Positions 1 through 9,437 of a stretch of DNA of 64,000 nt are shown here, piece after piece (the first letter of the stretch is position 1; the number at the start of each line of letters is the position of its first letter). The DNA lies in NCBI RefSeq assembly GCF_026013415.1, contig NZ_JAPDOK010000001.1, positions 623,342 to 687,341 of the forward strand, read 5' to 3'. A program made the translations under genes and the position numbers. Source of the stretch: Sphingomonas caeni (GTDB lineage: Bacteria; Pseudomonadota; Alphaproteobacteria; Sphingomonadales; Sphingomonadaceae). Under the pieces are notes generated by a model, which saw only the letters and a list, made by a program, of their open reading frames with translations, was not told the DNA's origin and did no database searches.

Positions 1-59
1 ACGGATCGACAGTGACGGTTGATGAAGGCGATGGCGAGCTGAAGCTCAGCGTCGCCTGA
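1..59 (+). CDS. Possible C-terminal end of a gene cut by the window start
   Basis: Frame 3 is open from the first base and ends in TGA at 57-59. It reads as about 18 residues of alternating hydrophobic and polar character (STVTVDEGDGELKLSVA), which looks like a beta-strand C-terminus. It would converge on the 2OG oxygenase gene that ends at 87. The piece is too short to assign a family, and an open frame of this length could be chance. Confidence 0.35.
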   Translation, partial: GSTVTVDEGDGELKLSVA

Positions 60-86
60 CCCTTGCTTCTGCTCCAGGAAGGGACG

Positions 87-1541
87 TTACCGGGGCGGCG
101 CGACGTCGAACGCCACGGTCAGGCGCTCGCCCTGGGCGAACGACACGGTGCCGTGCCACAGGGTCGAGGGGAAGAGCACGAGCCGCCCCGGCCTGGGCTC
201 GATCCAGCGCAGCGGTGGCAGGTCGAGCCCCAGCGAGGCCTGCGGCGCGCCGAGCTGAAGCCAGCCTTCATGGCCGGGGCCCGGCTCGGGCAGGGCGATA
301 TAGAGCGCCGAACTCAGCCAGCCCATCGGATGGACATGGTTGATATGGCGCCCTGCCCCGCCAAGCCGCACCGACCAGCTGCCCGAGAAGCGCACCCTCC
401 GGTCGCGCCGGAGCGCGAGCACCGGGTGCGCCGGATCGGGCGGCGGCAGCCCGGCGATATGCGCCTCGACCGCGTCCACCATCGCCGCCCTGAGCGCGCA
501 TATCTCGGGTTCGATGCGGGTGAACAGCATGCCGTCGGTCTGGGTACCGCCACGCACCGACTGGTCCATCGGCGCCGCGCGCGCGAGGTGCAGACCGCGC
601 AGCAGCCCGGCCAGCCGGTCGAGCGGCGGAAGCTTGTCGGCCAGATCGATCACCGACACGAGCCGCGGGTCCTCGAGCCAGCCGAGCCGCGGATCGCCCG
701 CGAGCCGCCAGCCGATCGCGGCATAGGGCCACATTAGCGCCGCCCCCTCCCGCACCGCCCAGCGCTCGATCAGCGGCAACGCCGCCTCCACGCGCCCCGT
801 CCTCAGGAAATGGCGCACGCGGCGCACCGCCACGACCGGGTCATCGCCATCGGGAATCCGTGCGAACAGCGCATCGGCGCCGGCCGCGTCGCCGGTTTCG
901 GACAGGGCGATCGCCTCGCCAAGGTCGAAGCCATGCTCTCCGGCCGCTGCCCGCGCCCGCCGCGCGGCCTCGCCCATCTCGGTAAAATGCTCGCCTTGGC
1001 TCAAAGTGTCGATCAGCGCCTGCCAGAGGGTGACGTCGCGCGGCCGGGCGGCGAGCGCGCGCTCGATCGACGCGGTGGCCGCGTCGCGCTGCCCCATCAT
1101 GCTGCGGATTCGCGCAAGAGCATGGTGCCCGTGGAGCCAGCCGGGGCTCTCCACCAGCACCGCGTCGAGATCGGCGATCGCGCGCGCGCCGTCCCCCGCG
1201 GCGACGCGCGCCGCCGCCATGCACTGGAGGACCTCGCTGTTCCGCGGCACGAGCCGGTCGGCGGCCTCGAACAGCGCCACCGCATCGAGCCCTGCCTCGA
1301 AGGCGACGAGCGCGCGGCCAAAGGCGATCGACGGGTCGTCCGGCGCCAGCGCCGCCGCCTTGGCGAAGGCCGCCAGTGCGAGCGCATATTCGTCGAGCGC
1401 GCGATGGAGCGACCCGCTCCATTGCCACAGCCGCGCATCGGTCCGCGCCCGCGCCGCCGCTTCGGCGAGCACCGGCGCGGCCTCCGCCTCCTCGCCGCGC
1501 TCCAGCGCCTGCCGCGCCAGCACTGCCAGGTCCTCGGTCAT
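87..1541 (-). CDS. TPR protein with C-terminal 2OG-Fe(II) oxygenase-like domain (paralogue 1)
   Basis: Protein of 484 aa. Residues 1 to about 240 are Ala-rich TPR-like helical pairs; about 330-484 resemble the putative 2OG-Fe(II) oxygenase family (PF13759 type). Candidate iron ligands are the His cluster H399/H402/H404 and distal H463 (LWHGT); R473 in ERLTVAFD is the likely 2-oxoglutarate arginine. No signal peptide, so cytoplasmic. The start overlaps the stop of the TauD-like gene (1538) as ATGA, implying translational coupling. It is closely related to the proteins at 5342-6811 and 6808-8289, sharing GGTQTDG and the DVAPPR terminus. Substrate unknown; by context, protein or peptide hydroxylation in the 87-14270 cluster. 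Confidence 0.85.
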   Translation of the reverse strand: MTEDLAVLARQALERGEEAEAAPVLAEAAARARTDARLWQWSGSLHRALDEYALALAAFAKAAALAPDDPSIAFGRALVAFEAGLDAVALFEAADRLVPRNSEVLQCMAAARVAAGDGARAIADLDAVLVESPGWLHGHHALARIRSMMGQRDAATASIERALAARPRDVTLWQALIDTLSQGEHFTEMGEAARRARAAAGEHGFDLGEAIALSETGDAAGADALFARIPDGDDPVVAVRRVRHFLRTGRVEAALPLIERWAVREGAALMWPYAAIGWRLAGDPRLGWLEDPRLVSVIDLADKLPPLDRLAGLLRGLHLARAAPMDQSVRGGTQTDGMLFTRIEPEICALRAAMVDAVEAHIAGLPPPDPAHPVLALRRDRRVRFSGSWSVRLGGAGRHINHVHPMGWLSSALYIALPEPGPGHEGWLQLGAPQASLGLDLPPLRWIEPRPGRLVLFPSTLWHGTVSFAQGERLTVAFDVAPPR

Positions 1542-2494
1542 GGCTGGCGCGGCGGCTCGAAATTCTCGCGGCGCCAGATCGGGTCGGCGGGCTCCTCGGG
1601 ATCGGGGATGGCGAAATCGAGATAGCCGAAATGGGTCGCGATCCGCCGCTCGCCCGGATCGGTGATCGCGGTCCGCCCGTGCATGAAGCGGGTGTTGTCG
1701 AGCATCACCAGATCACCCGCCTGCCAGCCGACCGGCACGCTCAGCCGCTCGCCCGCCGCCTGGATCGCCTGCAGCCATGCCTCGGGCACCGGGCGGCCAT
1801 CGTCGAGTACGGGATGATCGCGGATGCCGCGGGTGAAGCGCGCGAAGAGCAGGAAATTGCCGAAGGCGGGCGCGGCCGCGAACATCGGCTTGTGGAGCGC
1901 GGGACGCGTGAAGAAGCGAAGCACGCCGCCATCGGGAAGCCGGCGGAATTGATAGGGACAGCCCGGCGGGGGCGAAGCCAGATCGGCGTCGCCGGGCGTC
2001 GCGGTGCCGAGCCAATAGGCGAGCAGTTCCGGCCAGACGGGCTTGTAGTAGACGAGTCGGCGGCCCTCGAGCCCTTCGCGGACCTCCGCGGGAAGTTCGC
2101 GAACCATCGCGATGCCGTCGCACAGGGTCGTCTGCCCGCCATGGCTGGGCGCCGCGAGACAGGCGAAGAAGGCGACGTCCGGCTTCCATGGTTCGCGCGA
2201 CAGCTCGGGATGGAGCGCGAAGGGGCCTGTGCCGCCATCGACCGAATGGATATTCGCCGCCATGTCGATCGGCGTGCGGCCGCGGCTCTCATTGACGACC
2301 GAGGTCCTGCAATATTGCTGCGCAAAGGCGCCGAACTGCGCGACATCGACCCCGAAGCCGCGGAAGAGCAGCGCGCCATGCGCCTTGTAGAGATCGGTCA
2401 CTGCGGCCGGATCGAGATCGAGGATGCCGCCCTCTCCCGCCGCTTCGACGATCACGTGCGGCTGGCCGGGGGCGGGCAAATGGACGACGGGCAT
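1538..2494 (-). CDS. TauD/TfdA-family 2OG-Fe(II) dioxygenase
   Basis: Protein of 318 aa, normal for the TauD/TfdA (clavaminate synthase-like) fold. The facial triad appears as H95-P-E97, an HxE rather than HxD motif, with distal H272 in DNTRFMHGR; R283/R284 is the expected 2-oxoglutarate arginine. HxE is known in clavaminate synthase-type enzymes. It starts 47 nt from the divergent sulfotransferase gene at 2542, so the two probably share a promoter region, and its stop overlaps the next gene's start by 4 nt. The family hydroxylates small molecules, free amino acids or carrier-bound amino acids; which applies here cannot be told. Confidence 0.88.
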   Translation of the reverse strand: MPVVHLPAPGQPHVIVEAAGEGGILDLDPAAVTDLYKAHGALLFRGFGVDVAQFGAFAQQYCRTSVVNESRGRTPIDMAANIHSVDGGTGPFALHPELSREPWKPDVAFFACLAAPSHGGQTTLCDGIAMVRELPAEVREGLEGRRLVYYKPVWPELLAYWLGTATPGDADLASPPPGCPYQFRRLPDGGVLRFFTRPALHKPMFAAAPAFGNFLLFARFTRGIRDHPVLDDGRPVPEAWLQAIQAAGERLSVPVGWQAGDLVMLDNTRFMHGRTAITDPGERRIATHFGYLDFAIPDPEEPADPIWRRENFEPPRQP

Positions 2495-2541
2495 GGCCGC
2501 ACGGATAGCCGCCCCGCCGCGCCCAAGCTATAGCCTCGGCC

Positions 2542-3483
2542 ATGTTCCCGACGCCCGACCTGCTCTTCGGCTCGCCCGACCATTATCTCCATTCGTTCGA
2601 CGGGCCGAACGCGGTGTTCGTGCCGATGGACCGCGCCGCCTATCGCCGCTCGATCTTTCTCGACCGGCGCATCTCGCCCGCGCCGGGGACGCCCTTTGCG
2701 ATGCCGGCGGCGGCGCTGCCCGCCCGCCCGGCCGCGCCCACCGCGTGGATCTTCCACATGGCGCATTGCGGCTCGACCCTGCTCGCCCGCGCGCTCGACG
2801 ATCCCGAGGCAAGTCTGGTGCTTCGCGAGCCCCTCGCGCTCCGCCAGACCGCGCTCGCGCCCGATCCCGCGCGGCTGGCGCTCGTCCTCGCGATGCTCGG
2901 CAAGCGCTACCGCGCCGACGCGCCGACCCTGGTCAAGGCGAACGTGCCGGTGAACTTCCTGTTGCCGCAGATCGCGGCGGCGGACCCGGATGCCCGCGCG
3001 ATCCTGCTCCACCTGCCGCTGCGCCCCTATCTGCTCGCGATCCTGCGCAGCGACCAGCACCGGACCTGGGTCCGCAACGTGACCGGCCAGCTCGCCCGCT
3101 ATCTGGGTGATCTCTCGCAGTTGAGCGACGCCGAGCGCGCGGCGGCGCTGTGGCTCGCGCAGGTCGAGGCATTTGCGGGAGCGCTGGCGGCGATGCCGAA
3201 TGCACGCACGCTCGATGCCGAGGCCTTTTTCGCCGGGCCTGCCACGGCGCTCAAGGCGGGGGCGCGTCATCTGGAGGTGCCGATCGCCGATGCCGCGCTC
3301 GACGCCAGCGTCGCGGGTCCGCTGTTCGCCACCTATTCCAAGGATCCCACGCGCGCGTTCGACAACGCCGCCCGCGTCGCGCGCAATGCTGAGCTGGAGC
3401 GCGCGATCGCCCCCGAACTCAACGCGGCCGAAATGTGGATTGCGGGGCGCACGGTCCCCGCGCTCGCACGAGGCCTGATCTAG
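2542..3483 (+). CDS. Sulfotransferase-like P-loop protein with atypical P-loop
   Basis: Protein of 313 aa. Residues 70-86 hold a PAPS-binding-like loop (FHMAHCGSTLLARAL) in which AHCGST replaces the usual PRSGTT. The fold assignment rests on this loop and the overall size. It stands alone on the plus strand inside the cluster, divergent from the TauD-like gene. It ends exactly against the opposing TPR-sulfotransferase: the CTAG at 3480-3483 provides a TAG stop to both genes. Unlike the other two sulfotransferases it has no TPR region. Acceptor unknown. Confidence 0.75.
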   Translation: MFPTPDLLFGSPDHYLHSFDGPNAVFVPMDRAAYRRSIFLDRRISPAPGTPFAMPAAALPARPAAPTAWIFHMAHCGSTLLARALDDPEASLVLREPLALRQTALAPDPARLALVLAMLGKRYRADAPTLVKANVPVNFLLPQIAAADPDARAILLHLPLRPYLLAILRSDQHRTWVRNVTGQLARYLGDLSQLSDAERAAALWLAQVEAFAGALAAMPNARTLDAEAFFAGPATALKAGARHLEVPIADAALDASVAGPLFATYSKDPTRAFDNAARVARNAELERAIAPELNAAEMWIAGRTVPALARGLI

Positions 3484-5345
3484 ACCCGATACCCCATCTT
3501 CTCCGCCCAGGGCGCGAGCACGGGCAGCACCGGCGCCATCTGCGCGCGATACCGTTCCCAGCGTCCGGCCGAGCGCGTGTAGATCGGCTCGGTCACCTGC
3601 GCGTAGCTCGCGGTTCGGATATGGTCGCGCTTCGCCGCGGCACCGCGATTGTCGAGCACCTTTTCGTCCCACGCGATCCCAAGGAAGCCGAGCAGCGCGC
3701 GCATCTCCCCCTCCAGATCCTCGACCATGCGCTCGTAGCGGATGCGGTGGACATTGACCGGCAGCAGCGCCTCCGCCCGCTCCCAGCAGGTGAAGGCGCG
3801 GTCGTAGAGCCGCGCCGCGCCCTCGAGCGTCACGAACTCGCGCATCGCCTTGTTGAGCTGGAAGTTCGACATGAAGCAGCTGAGCACCGCATCGCACGGA
3901 TGGCGCTCGACCAGGATCAGCTTGGCATCGGGGAAGGTGCGGTGGATCAGCGGCACCCGCGCCATGTGGAGCGGATACTTATCGACCACCGTCATGCCCG
4001 CGCGCGGCGGCGGGGCGATCAGCCCCAGCGCCTCGAAATAGCGCGACCGGAGCGCCTGCACCTGCGCGCTCGTCAGCCCCGCAAGCACATTCGGATCGAG
4101 CCCGCCCTCCACCTGCCGCATCACCGGCAGCTCCTCGAGCACGTGCAGATCGGGGATGTTCATCAGCAGCGTATCGAGCAGGGTGGTGCCCGAGCGCGGG
4201 AAGCCGGCGATGAAGACCGGCGCGGGCGGCTCCGGCACGATCTCGACCGTCGACCAGGCCGCAACCTTTTCGGGCGTCAGCCGGGCGATCTCGCCTTCGA
4301 CCTCGGCCAGGTAATTCTCGGCCGTGGGCGGCGCCGCGGCGATCGAGGCCTGGTTCATCGCGACGAACGCCGGGAACGCCTTGTCCGCATCGCCCAGCCG
4401 GTCGGCGAGTTCGGCGATCAGCTGGTTGCGGCGGATCGGGTTGATCGTGTCGGGCGCGGCTTCGGCAAGCACCATCGCCTCGGCAAAGGCCCCGCGCCGG
4501 CGCAGCACCCAGGCGCGCAGATAATCGATCTCCGCCGCCTCGACCCCGCGCCGCGCCGCCTCTTCGACGAGCGATTCGAGCGCCTCGATCCGGTTGAGAT
4601 TTTCGAGCAGCAGCCCCAGCTCGACATAGGCCGGTGTGAAGCCCCGCGTCCGCGCGATCGCGCCGCGGAACGCCGCTTCGGCGGCAGCGCGATCATGCGC
4701 ACCCGCCTCCGCCAGACCGAGCTCGTAGAGCACTTCGGCATCGTTCGGCGCCACCCGCGCCGCCTCGCGCATCGTCGTGCGGCGCGGCTCGGGCTGGTCG
4801 AGATCGGCGAGCAGCTTGGACAGATTGATATAGAGCGCGGGCAGATCGCGCCTCAGGTTGATCGCGCGTTCGAGCGCGGCGATCGCGCCCTCGCTGTCGC
4901 CCAGCGCGGCGCGGGCGTTGCCCAGATTGTTCCAGCTCTCGAAATCCTGCGAGTCGGCGGCGAGCACCGCCTCATAGCCCGCCACGGCGTCGCCCAGCCG
5001 GCCTTGCTCCTGCGCGATCCACGCCCCCAGCCGCCCGAACCGCGGATCGTCGCCATCCGCAACCAGTTGCGCCGCTTCGTCGAGCGCGCCGGTCGCGGCG
5101 AGCGCCGAGGCGAGGTTGAGACGCGTGGCCTTGTCCTCGGGCGCGGCGGCCAGCGCGATGCGCAGATGCGCCGCGCCGCCGGCGGGATCGCCCATCTGGC
5201 ACGCGATCATCCCGGCGAGCGAGCGCAGCGGCAACAGGCCAGGGTTCGCCGCCAGCCCGGCTTCGGCGGCGACGCGCGCGCCGGGCAGGTCGCCGGCGCG
5301 GTAGCGCTCGATCACGGGACCGAGTTCGGGCGGGGGCACGCTCAT
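3480..5345 (-). CDS. TPR-repeat sulfotransferase
   Basis: Protein of 621 aa, last gene of the ATGA-linked chain. Residues 1 to about 340 are TPR repeats (for example ESWNNLGNARAALGD near 137-150). The C-terminal half is a PF13469-type sulfotransferase with the 5'-phosphosulfate loop GFPRSGTT at 381-388 and VERHP, a typical 3'-phosphate-binding region. I chose the ATG at 5345 because its ATGA overlaps the upstream stop at 5342-5344; the open frame continues upstream only as a shadow of the neighbour. TPR-sulfotransferases are thought to sulfate proteins or peptides, the TPR region binding the substrate. Cytoplasmic. Confidence 0.88.
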   Translation of the reverse strand: MSVPPPELGPVIERYRAGDLPGARVAAEAGLAANPGLLPLRSLAGMIACQMGDPAGGAAHLRIALAAAPEDKATRLNLASALAATGALDEAAQLVADGDDPRFGRLGAWIAQEQGRLGDAVAGYEAVLAADSQDFESWNNLGNARAALGDSEGAIAALERAINLRRDLPALYINLSKLLADLDQPEPRRTTMREAARVAPNDAEVLYELGLAEAGAHDRAAAEAAFRGAIARTRGFTPAYVELGLLLENLNRIEALESLVEEAARRGVEAAEIDYLRAWVLRRRGAFAEAMVLAEAAPDTINPIRRNQLIAELADRLGDADKAFPAFVAMNQASIAAAPPTAENYLAEVEGEIARLTPEKVAAWSTVEIVPEPPAPVFIAGFPRSGTTLLDTLLMNIPDLHVLEELPVMRQVEGGLDPNVLAGLTSAQVQALRSRYFEALGLIAPPPRAGMTVVDKYPLHMARVPLIHRTFPDAKLILVERHPCDAVLSCFMSNFQLNKAMREFVTLEGAARLYDRAFTCWERAEALLPVNVHRIRYERMVEDLEGEMRALLGFLGIAWDEKVLDNRGAAAKRDHIRTASYAQVTEPIYTRSAGRWERYRAQMAPVLPVLAPWAEKMGYRV

Positions 5346-6811
5346 CGCGGCGGCGCCACGTCGAAGGCGATGGTCAGCCGTTCGCCGGCCGCAAAGGGAA
5401 TCGTTCCGTGCCACATGGTCGAGGGGAATAGCACCAATCTGCCTGCCTTGGGTTCGATCGTTCGGAAGGGTTCGAGCCCGAGCCCCAGATCCTCGCGCGG
5501 TTCGCCGAGCTTGAGCCAGCCCTGCTGGCCTTCGGGTTCGGGGAGCGAGACATAGAGTGCCGAGCTGAACCAGCCGAGCGGGTGGATATGGTTCGAATGA
5601 TGGCCCGCATCCGCAAGCCGGACCGACCAGCTTCCCGAGAAGCGCACCGGCCGGTCGTGCCGGGGGCCGAGCGTCGGGTGGCGTGGATCGGGCGGGGGGA
5701 GCCGTGTGATATGGCCCTCCACCGCCGCGACGATGGCGGCGCGCACCGCCGCGATCTCGGGCTCGATCCGCGCGAACAGCGGCCCATCGGTCTGGGTGCC
5801 GCCGCGCACCGACTGATCGAGATACTCGCCCTGCGCATGGTGGAGCCCGCGCAGCACCTCGGCGAGGCGATTGAGCGGGGGGAGCTTGTCGGCAAGGTCG
5901 ATCACCGAGACGAGGCGCTCGTCCCCCTCCAGCCATTGCCAGCGCGGATCGCCGGCGATCCGCCAGCCGAGCGCGGCATAGGGCCATATCAGCCCCGCGC
6001 TCTCGCCCTGCAGCGCGCGCTCGATCCTCTCGAGCGCCGCCTCGATCCGGCCGTTGCGCAGCAAATGCCGGACGCGCCGTACCTCGAGCGTGGGGTCCTG
6101 CGCCTGCGCGACCTTGGCGAACAAGGCATCGGCCGCGGCGACCTCGCCGCGTTCGGAGCGCACCACCGCTTCGTTCGCATCGAAATAGAGGCCGTCGCCC
6201 ATCGCCTTGCGCGCGCGGGCGATGGCGTCCCCGGCATCTTCCCAGCGCTCGCCCTGCACCAGCGTCGCGATCAACCCCTGCCACAGCGAGAAATCGCGCG
6301 GGAATGCAGCCAGCGCGCGCTCGAACGAGGCGGTCGCCGCCCCCGCATTTCCCGTCACGCAGCGCAGCTGGGCCAGGCGGCTATGCCCATCAACCCAGAG
6401 CGGATTGGCCGCGAGCAGCGCATCGAGATCGGCCACCGCCCGCGCGCCCTCGCCGACCGCCAGCCGCGCCGCCGCGAGCCCGAGCAAGATCTCGCCATTG
6501 GCGGGCTCGAGCCGCGCCGCCGCCTCGAACGCGCTCACCGCGTCCTTGCCCGCTTCGAGCCGGATATGGGCGAGGCCCTGGGCGATGCGCGGATGACCGG
6601 GGGCGAGCCGCGCCGCGGTTTCCGCCGCCGCCAGCGCCTCGGCATTGCGGTCGAGCGCGCGGTGGAGCAGCGCGCTCCATTGCCACAGCAGGGGATCGGT
6701 GCGGAAGCGCGCGGCTGCGGCGGCGAGCACCGGCGCGGCCTCGGCCTCGTCGCCCTGCTGCTGCGCCGCCAGCGCCCAGCGCTGAAGCCCGACCGAATCG
6801 CTCGGGATCAT
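5342..6811 (-). CDS. TPR protein with C-terminal 2OG-Fe(II) oxygenase-like domain (paralogue 2)
   Basis: Protein of 489 aa with the same layout as the proteins at 87-1541 and 6808-8289. TPR-like repeats fill about residues 1-245. The oxygenase-like C-terminus has a His-rich segment (HHSNHIHPLG), distal H468 (MWHGT) and R478, and ends DVAPPR. The ATG at 6811 is set by its ATGA overlap with the stop of the upstream gene (6808-6810); a longer open frame to 7096 is only the neighbour's shadow. Three such copies in one cluster point to tandem duplication with possible division of substrates. Confidence 0.85.
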   Translation of the reverse strand: MIPSDSVGLQRWALAAQQQGDEAEAAPVLAAAAARFRTDPLLWQWSALLHRALDRNAEALAAAETAARLAPGHPRIAQGLAHIRLEAGKDAVSAFEAAARLEPANGEILLGLAAARLAVGEGARAVADLDALLAANPLWVDGHSRLAQLRCVTGNAGAATASFERALAAFPRDFSLWQGLIATLVQGERWEDAGDAIARARKAMGDGLYFDANEAVVRSERGEVAAADALFAKVAQAQDPTLEVRRVRHLLRNGRIEAALERIERALQGESAGLIWPYAALGWRIAGDPRWQWLEGDERLVSVIDLADKLPPLNRLAEVLRGLHHAQGEYLDQSVRGGTQTDGPLFARIEPEIAAVRAAIVAAVEGHITRLPPPDPRHPTLGPRHDRPVRFSGSWSVRLADAGHHSNHIHPLGWFSSALYVSLPEPEGQQGWLKLGEPREDLGLGLEPFRTIEPKAGRLVLFPSTMWHGTIPFAAGERLTIAFDVAPPR

Positions 6812-8289
6812 CGCGGCGGCGCCACGTCGAACGCGACCGTCAATCGCTCGCCCACATCGAACGGGAGGGTGCCGTGCCACAGGGTCGAGGGGAACAGCAC
6901 GAGCTGGCCGGGCCTGGGCGCGATCGTGCGCAGCGGCGCCAGATCGAGCCCCAGCTCGGCGGGCGGCGCGCCCAGAGTCAGCCAGCCCTGTTCGCCCTGC
7001 GCCTCGGGCAGCGCGACATAGAGCGCCGAGCTGAACCAGCCGAGCTGGTGGATATGGTTGACATGGTGCCCGCCCCCCATGAGCCGCACCGACCATCCGC
7101 CGCTGAAACGGATCGGCCGGTCGCGGCGGAGGCCAAGGATCGGATGCGCCGGATCGGGCGGCGGCAGCTGGGCGATATGCGCCGCAACCGCCTCGACGAT
7201 CGCCGCACGCAGCGCCACGATCTCGGGCTCGGTGCGGGTGAACAATATTCCATAGGTCTGGGTGCCGCCACGCAGCGACTGGTCGAGCGGCTGATCTTTG
7301 GTGATATGCATCTCGCGCAGCACCTCGGCGAGCCGGTCTAGCGGCGGCAAGCGATCGGTAAGATCGGTCACCGAGACCAGCCGCGCGTCACCCTCCAGCC
7401 ACTCCCAACGCGGATCGCCCGTGATCCGCCAAACCAGCGCGATATAGGGCCAGAGCAGGCTCGCCCCGGGTTCGCCGATGCAGCGCTCGATCAGCGGCAC
7501 CGCCTCCGGCGCGCGGCCGGTGCGCAACAGATGGCGGACGCGGTGGACCACATAGTTGAGATCGCTTGGCGCCTCGACCGCCGCGTAGCGCGCATCGGCG
7601 GCATCGGCCTGGCCGAGTTCGGACAGGATCAGCACTTCGTGCGCCGCGAACGCATGCCCCCCCAGCACCCGCCGCGCACGCAGCAGCACCTCATGCGCCT
7701 CGGCGAAGCGGCCCGCGCGGAACAGCAGGACGATCAGAGCGTCCCACAGCTGGCGGTTGTCGGGCTGTACGCCGAGCGCGGTTTCGAACGACCGGGTCAC
7801 CAGATCCCGCTGGCCGAGCTGCCCCCGCAATTGCGCCAAGCCGCTATGGCCGGGAACCCAATGCGGATTGCGCGCCAGCAGCGCCTCAAGCTCGTCCGCC
7901 GCCTGTACGCCGTCTCCAGCGCCGAGCCGCGCCGCCGCGAAGCCGAGAATGGAGTCACCATTACCCTGATCGAGCATCAGCGCGCGACCGAACAATGCCC
8001 TCGCGTCCCCCCCCGCCTCCATCATCGTTTGGGCATGGCCGTAGGCGATCGAGAGATCGGCCGGGTCGAGCGCCGCGGCGCGCTCGAACGCCGCGAGTGC
8101 TTCCGTATGGCGGTGCAGCGCACGGCGCAGCAACGCGGTCCATTGCCAGAGCCGGGCACTGTCCCTCGCGCGCTCGGCCGCGGCGGCGAGCAGCGGCAGC
8201 GCGCCTTCCTCCTCGCCATTGGCCAGCGCCTGGCGCGCGCGTTCGTCGAGCGCGACGAGGTCCAGCGTGGGGCTGTTGCCAGCGGTCAC
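6808..8289 (-). CDS. TPR protein with C-terminal 2OG-Fe(II) oxygenase-like domain (paralogue 3)
   Basis: Protein of 493 aa. TPR-like repeats occupy the N-terminal half. The C-terminal domain carries HHVNHIHQLG, distal H472 (LWHGT) and R482. In this copy the conserved HP of the ligand segment is HQ and WSVRL is preceded by SGG rather than SGS. The start at 8289 overlaps the stop of the Asp/Asn hydroxylase gene as ATGA, and its own stop overlaps the next start the same way. Predicted cytoplasmic Fe(II)/2OG-dependent hydroxylase of unknown substrate. Confidence 0.85.
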   Translation of the reverse strand: MTAGNSPTLDLVALDERARQALANGEEEGALPLLAAAAERARDSARLWQWTALLRRALHRHTEALAAFERAAALDPADLSIAYGHAQTMMEAGGDARALFGRALMLDQGNGDSILGFAAARLGAGDGVQAADELEALLARNPHWVPGHSGLAQLRGQLGQRDLVTRSFETALGVQPDNRQLWDALIVLLFRAGRFAEAHEVLLRARRVLGGHAFAAHEVLILSELGQADAADARYAAVEAPSDLNYVVHRVRHLLRTGRAPEAVPLIERCIGEPGASLLWPYIALVWRITGDPRWEWLEGDARLVSVTDLTDRLPPLDRLAEVLREMHITKDQPLDQSLRGGTQTYGILFTRTEPEIVALRAAIVEAVAAHIAQLPPPDPAHPILGLRRDRPIRFSGGWSVRLMGGGHHVNHIHQLGWFSSALYVALPEAQGEQGWLTLGAPPAELGLDLAPLRTIAPRPGQLVLFPSTLWHGTLPFDVGERLTVAFDVAPPR

Positions 8290-9437
8290 AGCCCGGCCGC
8301 CGCGCCGCCTTCGGCCTCCATCATCGCCTTGACCGCGGCCTGCTCGACCGGACTCAGCCCCGGGTGCCAGACATCGATGATGAAGACGACGCGCAGCGCC
8401 TGGCTGGGGTTCATCGCCTCATGCTCGATCGTATCGTCGAACACGAATGCCTCGCCGCGCCGCCATTCGCGCGTCTCGGCGCCGCAGCGGAACCAGCAGC
8501 CCGGCGGCACGACCAGCGGCAAATGGCAGACCAGCCGGGTATTCGCCACGCCGACATGTGGCGGGATATGCGTCTCGGGCGCGAGCAAGGAGAACATGGC
8601 ATTGGGCGAGCAGCCCGCGATCTTGGGCTGGGGAATACGCTCGAGCAGCTTCATCGTCCGGGGACAATGCCGGGCATTGGCCTCGATCGTGCGGCCATTC
8701 TGCCAGAGATGGATCGCGGTCCAGTCGCGGCTATGGTTGAGCGGGCGCCACTGGCGCAGCGGCTCATGCTCGGCATATTGGATATAGGGGACCAGCTCGG
8801 CGCGCTCGGCCACCATCACCGCGTCGAGTTCGGCGGCGATGCTGTCGGTCGCGGCCTCGAGTTCGGCGATCCAGGGGAAGTCGGCGCGGTCGTGGAACTC
8901 GCGTTCGACCAGGCCGGGGAAATGAAAATGGGTCGGCTCGGAGTGATAGACCCGGGTCTTGCGCAACGCGTTGCTGCGGAAGCGGGCGATGCGAGCCGCT
9001 TCCCCGGGTGCCGCCAACGCCTCGGCCTCGGCCATCGCCGCAGCGAGTTTCGCTTCATTCGCGGCAATATGGGCGGCGTAAAGTGCTTCGCCATGCGCCA
9101 CCGCCGCGGCCACCTGGGGCGCAAGCGCACCTTCCGGACGCTGCGCGATCGCGCGGCCATAGGCTTCGCCCGCACCCGCGTCGCCCAGCCGTTCGAGCAG
9201 GCTCGCGCGCATCAGCAGCGCCATGAAATCGAGCGGCTGAGCCGCCAGCGCCTGATGGACCGCGCCGAGCGCCCCCGCCGCATCGCCCCCGGCGCGGCGC
9301 ATCGCCGCGAGCTTGATCCAGAGTTCCGCGCTGTCGGGTGCCTCGCCCGTCGCCTGCTCCAGCAGCGCCCGCGCCCGCGCGACATCCCCCGCCGCGGCGG
9401 CGCGATCGGCCTCGGCCTGGAGGCCGGCGGCGGTCAT
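8286..9437 (-). CDS. TPR-containing aspartyl/asparaginyl beta-hydroxylase
   Basis: Protein of 383 aa. Residues 1 to about 145 are TPR-like; about 180-360 match the Asp/Asn beta-hydroxylase (AspH, PF05118) domain. H294 in PPHVG and H339 in DDTIEHE are the two expected iron histidines; Gly at 296 replaces the usual acidic third ligand, as in AspH enzymes. R301 or R349 could bind 2-oxoglutarate. I start at ATG 9437 because it overlaps the stop of the upstream sulfotransferase as ATGA. The family hydroxylates Asp or Asn side chains in proteins, which with adjacent sulfotransferases suggests peptide or protein modification. Confidence 0.9.
   Translation of the reverse strand: MTAAGLQAEADRAAAAGDVARARALLEQATGEAPDSAELWIKLAAMRRAGGDAAGALGAVHQALAAQPLDFMALLMRASLLERLGDAGAGEAYGRAIAQRPEGALAPQVAAAVAHGEALYAAHIAANEAKLAAAMAEAEALAAPGEAARIARFRSNALRKTRVYHSEPTHFHFPGLVEREFHDRADFPWIAELEAATDSIAAELDAVMVAERAELVPYIQYAEHEPLRQWRPLNHSRDWTAIHLWQNGRTIEANARHCPRTMKLLERIPQPKIAGCSPNAMFSLLAPETHIPPHVGVANTRLVCHLPLVVPPGCWFRCGAETREWRRGEAFVFDDTIEHEAMNPSQALRVVFIIDVWHPGLSPVEQAAVKAMMEAEGGAAAGL

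Noticed and set aside
3435..7341. Plus-strand open frames across the TPR-enzyme genes
   Set aside because: They mirror the minus-strand genes, are Arg/His-rich, and none has a recognisable domain or a convincing SD.
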